A DNA stretch of 64,000 bases from Gemmatimonadota bacterium (lineage in GTDB: Bacteria > Gemmatimonadota > Gemmatimonadetes > Gemmatimonadales > GWC2-71-9): positions 1 to 64,000 of the forward strand of contig QHUJ01000119.1 of NCBI GenBank assembly GCA_003221895.1, read 5' to 3'. Position 1 is the stretch's first letter. Each line of letters begins with the position of its first letter. Under the pieces are notes generated by a model. That model searched no databases. It was given only the letters and a program-made list of their open reading frames with translations, and was not told the origin of the DNA. Below are positions 46,880 to 55,860 of the stretch, piece by piece. Both the position numbers and the translations under genes were made by a program.

Positions 46880-47356
46880 ATGGGTTTCTGGCGCCGCTTG
46901 TTCGGCGGGGACGGCTCGTCAGGCGACGATCTCAAACCACAACGTCTCGATTATCTCAACGAGGCGTTAGCCCTCGAGCGTCAGGGGGATTATGATGCGG
47001 CGCTCACATCCTATCGCCTGGCGCTCCGCGATCACCCCAACGACGCGCGCATTCTCCAGAACATGGCGATCGCGTTCACCAAGACGCGGCGCTTCGATGA
47101 AGCGATCCGCCATTACCGGCGCGCGCTGGAGTTGGACAACTCGCTCGCCGGCGCGCATTACGGCCTCGCGTTCCTCCTGCTGCAACGCGGGGACCCCGAC
47201 GGCGCCGCGCAGCACCTGAAGACCTTCCTCGCCCACCCGCCCAGAGGCCCGGACGCGCAGAAATGGATCGAGCATGCCACCCAGGCACTGCACGATCTGC
47301 GTTCTGGTGGGACCGCGCCGGCGAGCGCTCCCGAAGAGAGGACAGGCAGCCACTGA
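46880..47356 (+). CDS. TPR-repeat protein
   Basis: 158 residues: basic/aromatic N-terminus (MGFWRRLFGGDG), then three tetratricopeptide repeats (ALALERQGDYDAALTSYRLAL, DEAIRHYRRALELDNSLAGAH). ATG 46880 chosen because it lies six bases after a -10 box; ATG 46850 is in frame but would fall inside the promoter. The next gene overlaps its stop. Confidence 0.83.
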   Translation: MGFWRRLFGGDGSSGDDLKPQRLDYLNEALALERQGDYDAALTSYRLALRDHPNDARILQNMAIAFTKTRRFDEAIRHYRRALELDNSLAGAHYGLAFLLLQRGDPDGAAQHLKTFLAHPPRGPDAQKWIEHATQALHDLRSGGTAPASAPEERTGSH

Positions 47357-48054
47357 TTCGGACGTTCGCGCTGCTCGCCGTCCTGGCGGGAGGGGGGGGA
47401 GTGGTGTTCGCGTGTAAAGTGAGTACCAACCTCGACCAGGTGGTCGCGCTCGAGGTAGTCCTCCCCAACGGTGGCCAGGTGGAGGTCGGTGATACTCTGA
47501 TGCCGAGCGCGCGCGCGCTCAACGGCCACGGCGACACGATCACGACGGGCATCTTCTGGGCCACGCTCGATACGACCATCATCACCGTGCTGGACAGCAC
47601 CACCGGCGCCACACTCGGCGGTTCGATCGGACAAGGGCGACTGGAGGCGCGCGTGGGCCTGCTGACCTCGAACCCGCAGACCGTCACCGTGATCACCCAT
47701 CTCGATTCGGTGCAGCCGGCCGCGCCCGTGCTCACCCGGGATACCATCATTCTCTCGCAGGCGGACACCATCTCGGACTCGCTGCGGGTGCAGCTCTTCG
47801 CGACTCCGGCACTCGCGGTCGGCCGCCGGGTTGTTTTCAGCGCGACCACCTTTCCGGCCAGCGATCCATTGGTCACATTAGTGCCCAGGGACACGATCTT
47901 CAGCAGCGGCACCGGCCTTGCCGCGGCCCAGGTGCGGCGACCCGCGGGCGGCACGCTTCCGGACTCTGTGGTCGTCAGCGCGACCGTGCAGCGACCTGAC
48001 GGGACGCCAATACCGGGCAGCCCGGTGACTTTTGTCGTGGAGTTTCGGCCATGA
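47353..48054 (+). CDS. Predicted lipoprotein with Ig-like/beta-rich domain, CTG start
   Basis: 233 residues from CTG 47353, which overlaps the previous stop as CTGA. This start gives a good lipoprotein signal, (M)IRTFALLAVLAGGGGVVFAC, with lipobox VFAC. No ATG, GTG or TTG exists nearby in frame. The rest is Thr/Val-rich beta structure (VVLPNGGQVEVGDTLMPSA, FWATLDTTIITVLD), like bacterial Ig-like surface proteins. Its stop overlaps the acyl-CoA ligase ATG. Confidence 0.75.
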   Translation: MIRTFALLAVLAGGGGVVFACKVSTNLDQVVALEVVLPNGGQVEVGDTLMPSARALNGHGDTITTGIFWATLDTTIITVLDSTTGATLGGSIGQGRLEARVGLLTSNPQTVTVITHLDSVQPAAPVLTRDTIILSQADTISDSLRVQLFATPALAVGRRVVFSATTFPASDPLVTLVPRDTIFSSGTGLAAAQVRRPAGGTLPDSVVVSATVQRPDGTPIPGSPVTFVVEFRP

Positions 48055-49871
48055 CCAAGGGAACGCTGAACCAGCTTTTCTTCACGACGGTCGACCGGCA
48101 TGCGAGTCTGCCCGCCGCGTTTCGCTCGAAAGTGGGTGGTGCCTGGGTCTCCATCACCCATCGCGAGACGCTGGATCGCGTGCGGGCGATCTCACTTGGC
48201 CTGCGCGAGCTGGGCATCAATCCCGGGGACAAGGTAGCGATCGTCTCCGAAAACCGGCCTGAATGGACGCTCGCCGATTACGCCTGCCTGTGCTCCCGCG
48301 CCACCGATGTCCCGATCTACCCGACCCTGACCGTAAAACAGACGGAATACATCCTGCGGGACTCGGAGTCCGTCGCCGTCTTCTGCTCGACGACGCAACT
48401 CGATAAAGTGCTCGAGGTCAAAGGAGCTTTGCCCGGGCTGAAGGACGTCATCGTCTTCGATAGCGGGCCCGCCGCGCAGCGGCCGGGCGCGATGGCCCTG
48501 GCGCAGTTGGAGGCCAAAGGGCGGTCGGCCGCCGCGAAGTATCCCGACTGGAAGAGCGACGCCTTGAAGGTGAAGCCGGAGGATCTCGCGACGCTGATCT
48601 ATACGTCGGGCACGACCGGCGAACCCAAGGGCGTGATGCTGTCGCACTACAACATCTGGTCCAACGTGCAGGCGTGCCTGCAGATGATCCCCATCGGCGG
48701 CGGCGACGAGTGTCTCTCGATGCTGCCGCTGTCGCACAGCTACGAGCGGATGGTGGATTACACGCTGTTCCAAGCGGGGGTGATCATCAACTTCGCGGAG
48801 TCGTTCGACACGGTGGCGGCGAATCTGCAGGAAGTGAAGCCGACGGTCGTGCTGTCAGTGCCGCGCTTGTATGAGAAGGTCTACGCGCGTGTGCTCGAAA
48901 ACGCGTTGTCGGGCAGCGCGATCAAGCGCGGCATCTTTTTCTGGGCAAAGCGCGCCGGTGAGCAGTGGGCGACACTGGCGCTCGCTGGCCTTCCCGTGCC
49001 AGGCGGGCTCGCGCTCAAGAAGAAGATCGCAGACCGGCTCGTGTTCGCGAAGCTGCAGGCTCGCACGGGCGGCAGAATCCGCTTCTTTGTCTCCGGCTCC
49101 GCGCCGCTGTCGGCCGACATTGCGAAGTTTTTCTACAGCGCCGGCCTGCCGGTGATCGAGGGCTACGGATTGACCGAGTCCTCGCCCGTCCTCACCCTCA
49201 ACCCCCTGGACCGCATCAAGCTGGGCACCGTGGGACGCGCGATTCCGGGCGTGGAGCTCATGATCGCGTCGGACGGCGAGATTCTCGCGCGCGGCCCGAA
49301 CATCATGCAGGGGTATTACAAGCTGCCGGACGCGACGCGGGAAACCGTCGATACGGAGGGGTGGCTGCACACCGGCGACATCGGCGAGCTCGACTCCGAC
49401 GGATATCTGAAGATCACCGACCGAAAGAAGGAGCTGATCAAGACCGCCGGCGGGAAGTACATCGCGCCGCAACCGATCGAAGGGATGGTCAAGCGCAGCA
49501 AGTTCGTCACCAACGCGGTGCTGTACGGCGACCGCCGCAAATTCGCCCTCATTCTCGTGGTGCCGAACTTCGACAACCTGGAGCGGTGGGCGAGGGAGCG
49601 AAACCTGAGCTACGGGTCGCGCGCGGAGCTGATCGAGATGCCGGATGTGAAGGCGAAGGTCGAGCGCGAAGTGATGGACTCGCTGCACGATCTCGCCAAG
49701 TTCGAGACGCCGAAAAAAGTCGTCCTGCTCGAGAACGACTTTACGATCGAGTCCGGCGAGCTCACGCCCACGCTCAAAGTGAAGCGGCGTGTGATCGAGA
49801 AGAATTACAAGGACCAGATCGATGCCGCGTATGCCGCCGGGGACCCGATGGCCGCGGCGATCGAGGGCTAG
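48051..49871 (+). CDS. Long-chain acyl-CoA synthetase (AMP-forming)
   Basis: 606 residues, ANL superfamily, FadD15-like long form. P-loop LIYTSGTTGEPKGVMLSH, GYGLTESSP, LHTGDIGELDSDGYLKITDRKKELIKTAGGK-type hinge and catalytic Lys. Activates fatty acids for degradation or lipid synthesis. ATG 48051 (ATGA overlap). Its TAG shares CTAG with the convergent gene. Confidence 0.95.
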   Translation: MTKGTLNQLFFTTVDRHASLPAAFRSKVGGAWVSITHRETLDRVRAISLGLRELGINPGDKVAIVSENRPEWTLADYACLCSRATDVPIYPTLTVKQTEYILRDSESVAVFCSTTQLDKVLEVKGALPGLKDVIVFDSGPAAQRPGAMALAQLEAKGRSAAAKYPDWKSDALKVKPEDLATLIYTSGTTGEPKGVMLSHYNIWSNVQACLQMIPIGGGDECLSMLPLSHSYERMVDYTLFQAGVIINFAESFDTVAANLQEVKPTVVLSVPRLYEKVYARVLENALSGSAIKRGIFFWAKRAGEQWATLALAGLPVPGGLALKKKIADRLVFAKLQARTGGRIRFFVSGSAPLSADIAKFFYSAGLPVIEGYGLTESSPVLTLNPLDRIKLGTVGRAIPGVELMIASDGEILARGPNIMQGYYKLPDATRETVDTEGWLHTGDIGELDSDGYLKITDRKKELIKTAGGKYIAPQPIEGMVKRSKFVTNAVLYGDRRKFALILVVPNFDNLERWARERNLSYGSRAELIEMPDVKAKVEREVMDSLHDLAKFETPKKVVLLENDFTIESGELTPTLKVKRRVIEKNYKDQIDAAYAAGDPMAAAIEG

Positions 49872-50500
49872 CGCTTCTCCCCCACCCAGAGACCGTGTTC
49901 CGCCGCGAGTTGGACGAGCCCGATCGGTAGTTCGGGCTCTTCGTTTTCTACCACAAACCGGCGGCCGCGCAGCAGGACGCGGTGCGCTTCGACGAGCCAT
50001 GGGGACGTCGCGAGATCGGCGCCGACGACGACGCCGCGGGCGATGGCCGTCCGCAGCGGCACGCGCTCGTTCGCGTACAGCAGCGACAGCGTCTGCTGCT
50101 CTTCCATGTCCGGCGGCGCGTTGATCCCGACGAAATGAATGCCCTCCATCAGGCTGCTGAGACGCGGCGCCTGGCGGACCGCGGACCCGATCAGCACGAC
50201 GAAGCCGCCGGGCCCGGAAAGCTCGAGGAGCGCTTGCAGCTTTGCCGCGTCGGCGGACGGCAGCGGCGAGGGCGGCCGGTACACCGGGCGCGGGCCCGAG
50301 GTCATGTCGCTCGCCACGCGCTCCTTGCTGCGCCGGAAGTTCACGATGCCCAACGCGATGGGATACTCTTTGTGACATACCGGACAGCCGATGATACCCG
50401 AGCGCACCATGCGGTCGCGCACTTCGCCCGTCGAGAGCACCAGCATTTCCTCTCGATGGGCTTCCGGACACTTCAACATCTCGGTGAGCTCGATGTGCAT
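49868..50500 (-). CDS. Trm112-like zinc-ribbon protein with a C-terminal extra domain
   Basis: 210 residues. The first 50 form a Trm112/UPF0434-like zinc ribbon (C11, C39, C42 with CPVCHKEYPI). The remaining 150 residues (GGFVVLIGSAVRQAPRLSSL, VEAHRVLLRGRRFVVENEE) faintly resemble a degenerate methyltransferase core without a glycine-rich SAM loop. Not a known fusion to me. ATG 50500. Confidence 0.72.
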   Translation of the reverse strand: MHIELTEMLKCPEAHREEMLVLSTGEVRDRMVRSGIIGCPVCHKEYPIALGIVNFRRSKERVASDMTSGPRPVYRPPSPLPSADAAKLQALLELSGPGGFVVLIGSAVRQAPRLSSLMEGIHFVGINAPPDMEEQQTLSLLYANERVPLRTAIARGVVVGADLATSPWLVEAHRVLLRGRRFVVENEEPELPIGLVQLAAEHGLWVGEKR

Positions 50501-50537
50501 TACGAACCGTGCGGGGCGCGCGGTGAGTGGTACGTGA

Positions 50538-51224
50538 TCACGGTCTGAATTCGACCCATGTGAGTTTCCCCGCCTCGACTGTGACCTGACGATACACGCG
50601 CTTGCCACCGATTGCGACACCCAGCACGTAAACGCCCGGCGCGACATCCGAGATGCCGAAGTGCTCGTGATAGACGGGATCGCTGTGATTGCGCCGCCCG
50701 TACGTTTCGATGAATGAGAACGGTGTTTCCCTCGGCTCGAGCTTCACGAGTCCGTAGATGCGAGCCTGATACGCCGGCTGTCCCGCCGAATCCCAGACCT
50801 GTCCGGCGATCGTGCCCGTGCCTGGCAACGGTGCAATCCACAGCTCCGGGTTCGTGTTGTACGGCGGATAGCGGACGTCCGGGTCGACGATCAGGCGTGT
50901 CGAATCGAACGGCGCTGCGTGCACCTCGAGGTGCAGGTGGTCGTTCGTCGCCCGGCCCGTGTTTCCGACGAGCGCAATGACGTCACCGGCTTTAACGCGT
51001 TGGCCGACTTTCGCCAGCAACGTCGTGTTGTGGTAGTAAACGGAGAACACGAACAACGGCTTGCCGTCAGCGGTCAGCTTGCGGTCGTGCTTGATCGCGA
51101 CTGTCAGCGCGCCCTGCTCTGCCGGCCCAGCATGAACTACGACGCCGTCGCCGATCGCCTGGACCGGAGTCCCGTCGGGATTGTTGAACTCGACGCCTTG
51201 ATGCGGCTGGAAGTTGCCGCCCAT
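50538..51224 (-). CDS. M23 peptidase domain (C-terminal part of a frameshifted gene)
   Basis: Encodes an M23 (LytM-like) metallopeptidase core: PHQGVEF for HxGxD and NDHLHLEV for HxH, then a carboxypeptidase-regulatory-like beta domain (VAPGVYVLGVAIGGKRVYR). An ATG exists at 51224, but homologous-looking sequence (GLVGST) continues upstream of it to a stop. Most likely the second half of the gene starting at 51955, out of frame because of one missing base near 51243-51249. Confidence 0.8.
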   Translation of the reverse strand: MGGNFQPHQGVEFNNPDGTPVQAIGDGVVVHAGPAEQGALTVAIKHDRKLTADGKPLFVFSVYYHNTTLLAKVGQRVKAGDVIALVGNTGRATNDHLHLEVHAAPFDSTRLIVDPDVRYPPYNTNPELWIAPLPGTGTIAGQVWDSAGQPAYQARIYGLVKLEPRETPFSFIETYGRRNHSDPVYHEHFGISDVAPGVYVLGVAIGGKRVYRQVTVEAGKLTWVEFRP

Positions 51225-51955
51225 CGTCGAGCCGACAAGTCCCGCTCAAGAGACAGGCGTCCTACACCGCGGGGAGGAGGCGCACCTTCGCAAGCATCGT
51301 GGATTACCAGAGCGGTCCAGGTCCGTCCACGACTATCGGAGACGTCACAACCTCGAAGATGCGATACGAAGAGCTCACCGGGCGTGAAGCCCTCTCCAAA
51401 GGCTAACACGTATTGATTGCGAATCCTGCCCCAAACCGAGTCTTTGGCTGTCGTCGCCCCAATCGAATCCGTGATGACACGCCACGTCTGGCCATCGTCC
51501 CACGTCAGCTTGATCCCGTCCGCGGTCGCGATGTACGTGGTGTCGCCACGCGTCAGGATGCCATCGGGTGTCACGTACTGCCACTCGGGTCCGAGCTGCC
51601 CGAATTCCCAATTCCGCCACGTCTTGCCGCCATCAATCGAGAGCCCCCACCCGTTGCCGACCGTGCCGTACCAGATCTGCCCCCGCGGACCGAACCCAAA
51701 CGCGTGCACGAAATCCCACGAGATCGCATGAGCCCCGGTGTCACTGGAGGATCTGATCTGCTCCCAGCTCCCTGCTCCCTTTCGTAACACGAAGATGCCC
51801 TGCCCATACGTGCCCACCCAGATCGCGCTGTCGGGCGCCCGCGCGATCGCGAGCACATGCACGCCCCAACCGGACGAATCTGGCAATGGCGGAATGACTT
51901 GAGCACCAAGCGATGTCGCGAACAGCAGCCCCACGCACCACGCACCCCGCACCAC
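51137..51955 (-). CDS. Signal peptide plus BNR-like propeller (N-terminal part of a frameshifted gene)
   Basis: GTG 51955; signal peptide CVGLLFATSLGAQ; then Asp-box-like repeats (IWVGTYGQGIFVL, IDGGKTWRNWEFG, TWDDGQTWRVI, SDSRGRTWTAL). After about residue 235 the frame turns into Arg/Ser-rich nonsense (RRWAATSSRIKASSS) while the M23 domain continues in another frame. Adding one G to the GGG at 51246-51248 would join both. Sequencing error, pseudogene or programmed shift cannot be told apart here. Confidence 0.72.
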   Translation of the reverse strand: MVRGAWCVGLLFATSLGAQVIPPLPDSSGWGVHVLAIARAPDSAIWVGTYGQGIFVLRKGAGSWEQIRSSSDTGAHAISWDFVHAFGFGPRGQIWYGTVGNGWGLSIDGGKTWRNWEFGQLGPEWQYVTPDGILTRGDTTYIATADGIKLTWDDGQTWRVITDSIGATTAKDSVWGRIRNQYVLAFGEGFTPGELFVSHLRGCDVSDSRGRTWTALVIHDACEGAPPPRGVGRLSLERDLSARRWAATSSRIKASSSTIPTGLRSRRSATAS

Positions 51956-52654
51956 TCACCCCCTGGGCGTGTAAATGGTCGGAAGGAGCCGAATCTCCGT
52001 AATGTCAATCCGCTCCGGCTGCATGACCGCGTACACTACCGCGGCCGCGACGTCCTCGACGCGCATCATGTCCTTGCGCTTGGTGAATCCCGGCTTCGAA
52101 TCAGGATCCACGGCGTTCCAGATGTCGGTGTCCACCGGACCAGGGGAGATCAGCGTCGTCCGAACGCCGCTCTTCGCGGTCTCCTGGCGGATGACCTCAT
52201 GCATCCCACGCAGGCCAAACTTGCTGGCCGCGTAGGCGGTCGAGCCGGAAAACCCGATGTAGTCGGAGATCGATCCGATCGTGACGAGATGGCCGCTGCC
52301 GCGCTTCACCATCTTCGGCACCAGGGCGCGGGCGATGAGAAAGGCGGCCGTGAGGTTCGTCGCGAGGGTGCGCGTGAAGTCTTCGTACGTCGTGTCGGCG
52401 AGCGGCTTGATGAAGAAGACGCCGGCGTTGTTCACGATGATGTCGGGAAGGCCAGGCTCCTGTTCGACCCGACCCACGGCGCGCTCCACGCTGGCGGGAT
52501 CCGTGAGGTCACACGCGATATCGGTACGACGCTCGAATGTCCCCTCGCGCACGGTGCGGGCCAGGCGCACAACGTGCATCCCCGAGGCTCGCAGCGCATC
52601 CGCCACCGCCAGCCCGATGCCCCGCGACGCGCCCGTCACGAGCGCGACTTTCAC
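51956..52654 (-). CDS. Short-chain dehydrogenase/reductase
   Basis: 232 residues, classical SDR: cofactor loop [16 protein letters not shown] for NADP/NAD acidic site, NNAG and catalytic YAASK with upstream Ser (GSISDY). Substrate unknown. GTG 52654 overlaps the folE stop (GTGA). Confidence 0.93.
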   Translation of the reverse strand: MKVALVTGASRGIGLAVADALRASGMHVVRLARTVREGTFERRTDIACDLTDPASVERAVGRVEQEPGLPDIIVNNAGVFFIKPLADTTYEDFTRTLATNLTAAFLIARALVPKMVKRGSGHLVTIGSISDYIGFSGSTAYAASKFGLRGMHEVIRQETAKSGVRTTLISPGPVDTDIWNAVDPDSKPGFTKRKDMMRVEDVAAAVVYAVMQPERIDITEIRLLPTIYTPRG

Positions 52655-53289
52655 AGCGCGAAGCTGCCGCCGTGCACGAGTCTCAGAAATTCATCGCGCG
52701 TCTTGGCGTCGTCCCGGAACGCCCCGCGCAGCGCGCTGGTCACCGTCTTGGAATTCTGCTTCTCGACGCCGCGCATCATCATGCAGAGGTGATAGGCCTC
52801 GATCACGACGCCCACGCCCATCGGCTTGAGCACCGCGCACAGCGCCTCGGCGACCTGGTCGGTCAGCCGCTCCTGCACCTGGAGCCGCCGCGCGAACACC
52901 TCGACCACGCGCGGAATCTTCGAGAGTCCCACGATCCTTCCATTGGGGAGATACGCGACGTGCGCCCGCCCAAAGAACGGCAGCATGTGATGCTCGCACA
53001 TCGAGTAGATCTCGATGTCGCGCACGCAGATCATGCTCTCGTGCGTCTCCTCGAACAGGGCATTGCCGATCACTTCATCGACGTTCATGCCGTAGCCGCG
53101 GGTCAACCACTTGAGCGACGCTTCCACGCGCGCCGGCGTCTGGCGCAGACCCTCGCGCGTGGGGTCTTCACCGATCTGCTCGAGCATCTCGTGCACGAGC
53201 GTTTGGAAGGGGATGCGCACCTCCGTCGGTTCGGTGTGCGTCTCGTGGAAGCTGTGCAGGCTCGCGGACTTCATTTTGTCTCGTGCCAT
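52651..53289 (-). CDS. folE: GTP cyclohydrolase I
   Basis: First enzyme of folate (tetrahydropterin) synthesis, 212 residues. Zinc ligands in [17 protein letters not shown] and [10 protein letters not shown], with [20 protein letters not shown] as family core. ATG 53289; ATG 53274 is possible. First gene of a minus-strand unit, 17 bases from the divergent exchanger start. Confidence 0.96.
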   Translation of the reverse strand: MARDKMKSASLHSFHETHTEPTEVRIPFQTLVHEMLEQIGEDPTREGLRQTPARVEASLKWLTRGYGMNVDEVIGNALFEETHESMICVRDIEIYSMCEHHMLPFFGRAHVAYLPNGRIVGLSKIPRVVEVFARRLQVQERLTDQVAEALCAVLKPMGVGVVIEAYHLCMMMRGVEKQNSKTVTSALRGAFRDDAKTRDEFLRLVHGGSFAL

Positions 53290-53306
53290 GGTAAGATTGG
53301 ACCCCC

Positions 53307-54512
53307 GTGCGATTCCTAAAGCTACTCCTCCTGGCCTTGCAGACGGGAGGCTCCGCGCTGGCGGCGCTGTGGACGTTTCCGAGCATGTTGTTGTCTGCAT
53401 TTCTCGTCGCCTGGGGGGCGGAAGCGGCGCAATTCCTCATCTCGCAGGGCCTGGCCCTCGCGATCCTTGCGTGGCTCCAGACAATTCCCGAATTCGCCGT
53501 CGAAGCCGTCATCGCCTGGGACGCGGGCCGCGATCCCACGCGCTCGCACCTCGCGATCGCGAACCTGACCGGCGCGATTCGCCTACTGCTGGGACTTGGC
53601 TGGCCGATGATCTACTTCGTGTTCGCCTTCTCGGGCCGGCGGAGAGGCAATCCGAAGGGTACGCCGTCCATCAAGCTGCAGCGGGAGCACGCCGTCGAGG
53701 TGATCGGGCTACTCCCCCCGCTGCTGTATTTCATCGTGATCATCTGGAAGCAGACGATGAGCTGGATCGATGCCGTGATACTGGTGGCGTTGTACGTCGG
53801 CTATCTCGTCGTCTTGCTGCGCGACCCGCCGCACAGCGCTGAAGAGATCAGCGACGCGCCCCGAGTGTCGCAATGGGCGTATCGCCTGGGCGGCCTGCGG
53901 CGGAAGCTCGCCATCGGCGGCCTGTTCGCCGCCGGCGGATTCCTGCTCTACGTCACCGCACGTCCCTTCCTCGAGTCGATGCTGGCGGTCGCCGGGTTGC
54001 TGGGCGTGAGCCAGTTCATTCTCGTGCAGTGGATCGCGCCGTTCCTCTCGGAATTCCCCGAGAAGGTCTCCGCGTTCCTGTGGGCCCGCCGTGTCACTCA
54101 CGCGCCCATGGCGCTCATGAACATGGTGTCGAGCAATATCAATCAGTGGACGGTGCTCGCAGCCATGATTCCGCTGGTGTACGGGTACTCGCACTTCACC
54201 CACACCGGCGTCTGGGCGCCGTTTCACTTCGACGCCGAGCAACGCCTGGAACTCATTCTCACGTTGCTCCAGACGGCGCTCGGCATCGTGGTGCTCGCAA
54301 ACATGGAGTTCGATTGGTTCGACGCGACAGCCCTGTTCGTCCTCTGGATCGTCCAGTTCCTCGCGCCGCACCTGCGGGAGGAAGTCTCGGTCGCCTATGC
54401 GCTATGGATCGTGATCCTGCTGGTGGGATTCCTGGTGCGGGGACGGGCACTGCTCGCGCCGCGCTACTTCTGGGAGACCCTCACACAAAAACGACCGGCC
54501 GGATCTGCTTAA
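53307..54512 (+). CDS. Sodium/calcium exchanger-family membrane protein
   Basis: 401 residues, about ten helices. Two inverted alpha-repeats are recognisable: [17 protein letters not shown]...[13 protein letters not shown] and [17 protein letters not shown]...[11 protein letters not shown], each with the PE / N motif of CaCA antiporters. The ion is not predictable. GTG 53307; a TAAGAT box ends nine bases upstream. The stop lies inside a GC-rich hairpin. Confidence 0.85.
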   Translation: MRFLKLLLLALQTGGSALAALWTFPSMLLSAFLVAWGAEAAQFLISQGLALAILAWLQTIPEFAVEAVIAWDAGRDPTRSHLAIANLTGAIRLLLGLGWPMIYFVFAFSGRRRGNPKGTPSIKLQREHAVEVIGLLPPLLYFIVIIWKQTMSWIDAVILVALYVGYLVVLLRDPPHSAEEISDAPRVSQWAYRLGGLRRKLAIGGLFAAGGFLLYVTARPFLESMLAVAGLLGVSQFILVQWIAPFLSEFPEKVSAFLWARRVTHAPMALMNMVSSNINQWTVLAAMIPLVYGYSHFTHTGVWAPFHFDAEQRLELILTLLQTALGIVVLANMEFDWFDATALFVLWIVQFLAPHLREEVSVAYALWIVILLVGFLVRGRALLAPRYFWETLTQKRPAGSA

Positions 54513-54524
54513 CGCAGCCGGCCG
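54496..54524 (+). terminator. Hairpin over the exchanger stop codon
   Basis: CGGCCGG (54496-54502) pairs with CCGGCCG (54518-54524), continued by CTGC/GCAG around TTAAC. No U-run follows, so it may be a weak or Rho-assisted terminator. The gene-free stretch to 54724 holds this hairpin and one promoter; nothing else was seen. Confidence 0.45.
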
Positions 54525-54669
54525 ATCGACTACAGAAGGAACGGAGAGGATTATTGAAGCCCGAAAGTAATGACTGGTCCCTCACCACGAATTCTGTCTT
54601 CCCCAATCGAGGGGGCGTGACATGGGCCGCGGTATCTGGGTCCACTACCGAGCTTGTTGGCTCAATAAT

Positions 54670-54697
54670 TTGACTCCCCGCTCCTGGGTACTAGAAT
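54670..54697 (+). promoter_or_regulatory. Near-consensus promoter ahead of a 53-residue membrane gene
   Basis: TTGACT (54670-54675), 16 bases, TAGAAT (54692-54697). Start expected near 54704. It is followed by AAAGGT eight bases before a CTG-initiated small gene. Confidence 0.7.
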
Positions 54698-54724
54698 ACG
54701 TCCCGTCCCTGAAAGGTCAATCGC

Positions 54725-54886
54725 CTGAACCTCACATTGCTCGCCGCTGTCGTGATGCTGTTGGCGTGGGCGTTGCTGCTATTTGCGGCACACGTTCCCA
54801 GCGGAACGATTCACCTGCTGTATGCGGGGGCGATGATTCTCTTCGCGCGGCGCGCATTGGTCGGCGCGGCGCGCTTCGTCTCCTAA
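54725..54886 (+). CDS. Small two-helix membrane protein, CTG start
   Basis: 53 residues if started at CTG 54725: (M)NLTLLAAVVMLLAWALLLF, a turn AAHVPSGT, then IHLLYAGAMILFARRAL. The layout resembles lmo0937/DUF5670-type small membrane proteins, though the family link is tentative. Supported by a strong upstream promoter and an AAAGG ribosome site at good spacing; TTG 54737 is the other possible start. Ends five bases before the convergent GNAT stop. Confidence 0.65.
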   Translation: MNLTLLAAVVMLLAWALLLFAAHVPSGTIHLLYAGAMILFARRALVGAARFVS

Positions 54887-54891
54887 GCCGC

Positions 54892-55860
54892 TCAGATTTC
54901 CCAGTTCGAGAACAACACGCCCCGGGACGCATGACGCTCGGGGTACCCGGCATACGTCATGCGTAAATCTGTCCAGCGCACGCGGTAGCCGCGCGCAATC
55001 AACCGGCGGAACGCCTCACTGTAGCGACTCTGGCACCGCATCGCGATGCGGCGAATGCCGACCTTGGCGGCCGCCGCCTCGACGGCCGCGATGGCGGCAT
55101 CGAATGCGGCATCCGTCCGCGCCGCGAGCTTGAGCACGCGCACTTCGTCGCGCGTGCGCGTATCGGCGAGCGGCGCCGAATGCCACACGGCCAGCGCGTC
55201 GAGGGTGCTGCCGGCCTCGACGAGTGACGTATCGCCGAGGCCCAGCTCGGCGGTCAGGAGGATCTCGCGCGAGAAGTCGATTCCCGGTACCAGGTCACCC
55301 ACCAGCCGCCGCGCCGCTTCCATCGTGGCCTCCTTCTCGCTCGGCGCGCACCGGGACAGCAACACGGGCGCGGGATGACCTCGCGTCGCGATCTCGTTCG
55401 TCAGGGTGACCGTGAGAAAACCGGGCGCGAAGCCCAGGCGCGCGTAGAAGCCGATGTTCTCGGGCGTGCGTGGCATGGTCTCGAGACCGAGTGTCGTGAC
55501 CCCGCGATCGATGAGCCAATCGGCCGCCGTGTGCACGATGGCCTTGCCGACCCCCGTGCCCTGCCGGTCCGGCCGCACCGCGAGCGGTCCCATCCATCCC
55601 TCGAGGCCCGCCTGGTGCGCGACGTTGAACGCCGCAATCTCGCCGTGCTCGTCGCGCCACACCATCGCGCCTTCGCCCGCGTCGAGCAGCGCGTACCGCC
55701 AGACGAGCGGATTGAGCTGCGGCACGCGAACACCGATGAGCCCGTCGCGGCGGTAGCGATCGGTGAACGACTCGGCGAAGACGCGATTCAGCGCGTCGAT
55801 GTCGCGCTCGGTGGCGCGCTCCGGCCCGATTACCCCGGTATCAGGCAGCCACGCTCGCAT
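54892..55860 (-). CDS. GNAT-family acetyltransferase (two-domain)
   Basis: 322 residues. The N-terminal GNAT domain has the acetyl-CoA loop VRPDRQGTGVGKAIV and GFYARLGFAPGFL. The C-terminal half (AVEAAAAKVGIRRIAMRCQSRY...LIARGYRVRWTDLRM) looks like a second, degenerate GNAT fold. ATG 55860 lies 20 bases inside the end of sbcC, so it is co-expressed with the repair operon. Substrate unknown. Confidence 0.86.
   Translation of the reverse strand: MRAWLPDTGVIGPERATERDIDALNRVFAESFTDRYRRDGLIGVRVPQLNPLVWRYALLDAGEGAMVWRDEHGEIAAFNVAHQAGLEGWMGPLAVRPDRQGTGVGKAIVHTAADWLIDRGVTTLGLETMPRTPENIGFYARLGFAPGFLTVTLTNEIATRGHPAPVLLSRCAPSEKEATMEAARRLVGDLVPGIDFSREILLTAELGLGDTSLVEAGSTLDALAVWHSAPLADTRTRDEVRVLKLAARTDAAFDAAIAAVEAAAAKVGIRRIAMRCQSRYSEAFRRLIARGYRVRWTDLRMTYAGYPERHASRGVLFSNWEI

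Noticed and set aside
54622-54966. 114-codon plus-strand frame beginning at an ATG in the intergenic region
   Set aside because: It is Arg/Cys-rich, overlaps the end of the GNAT gene and lacks a ribosome site; the promoter and small membrane gene explain the region better.
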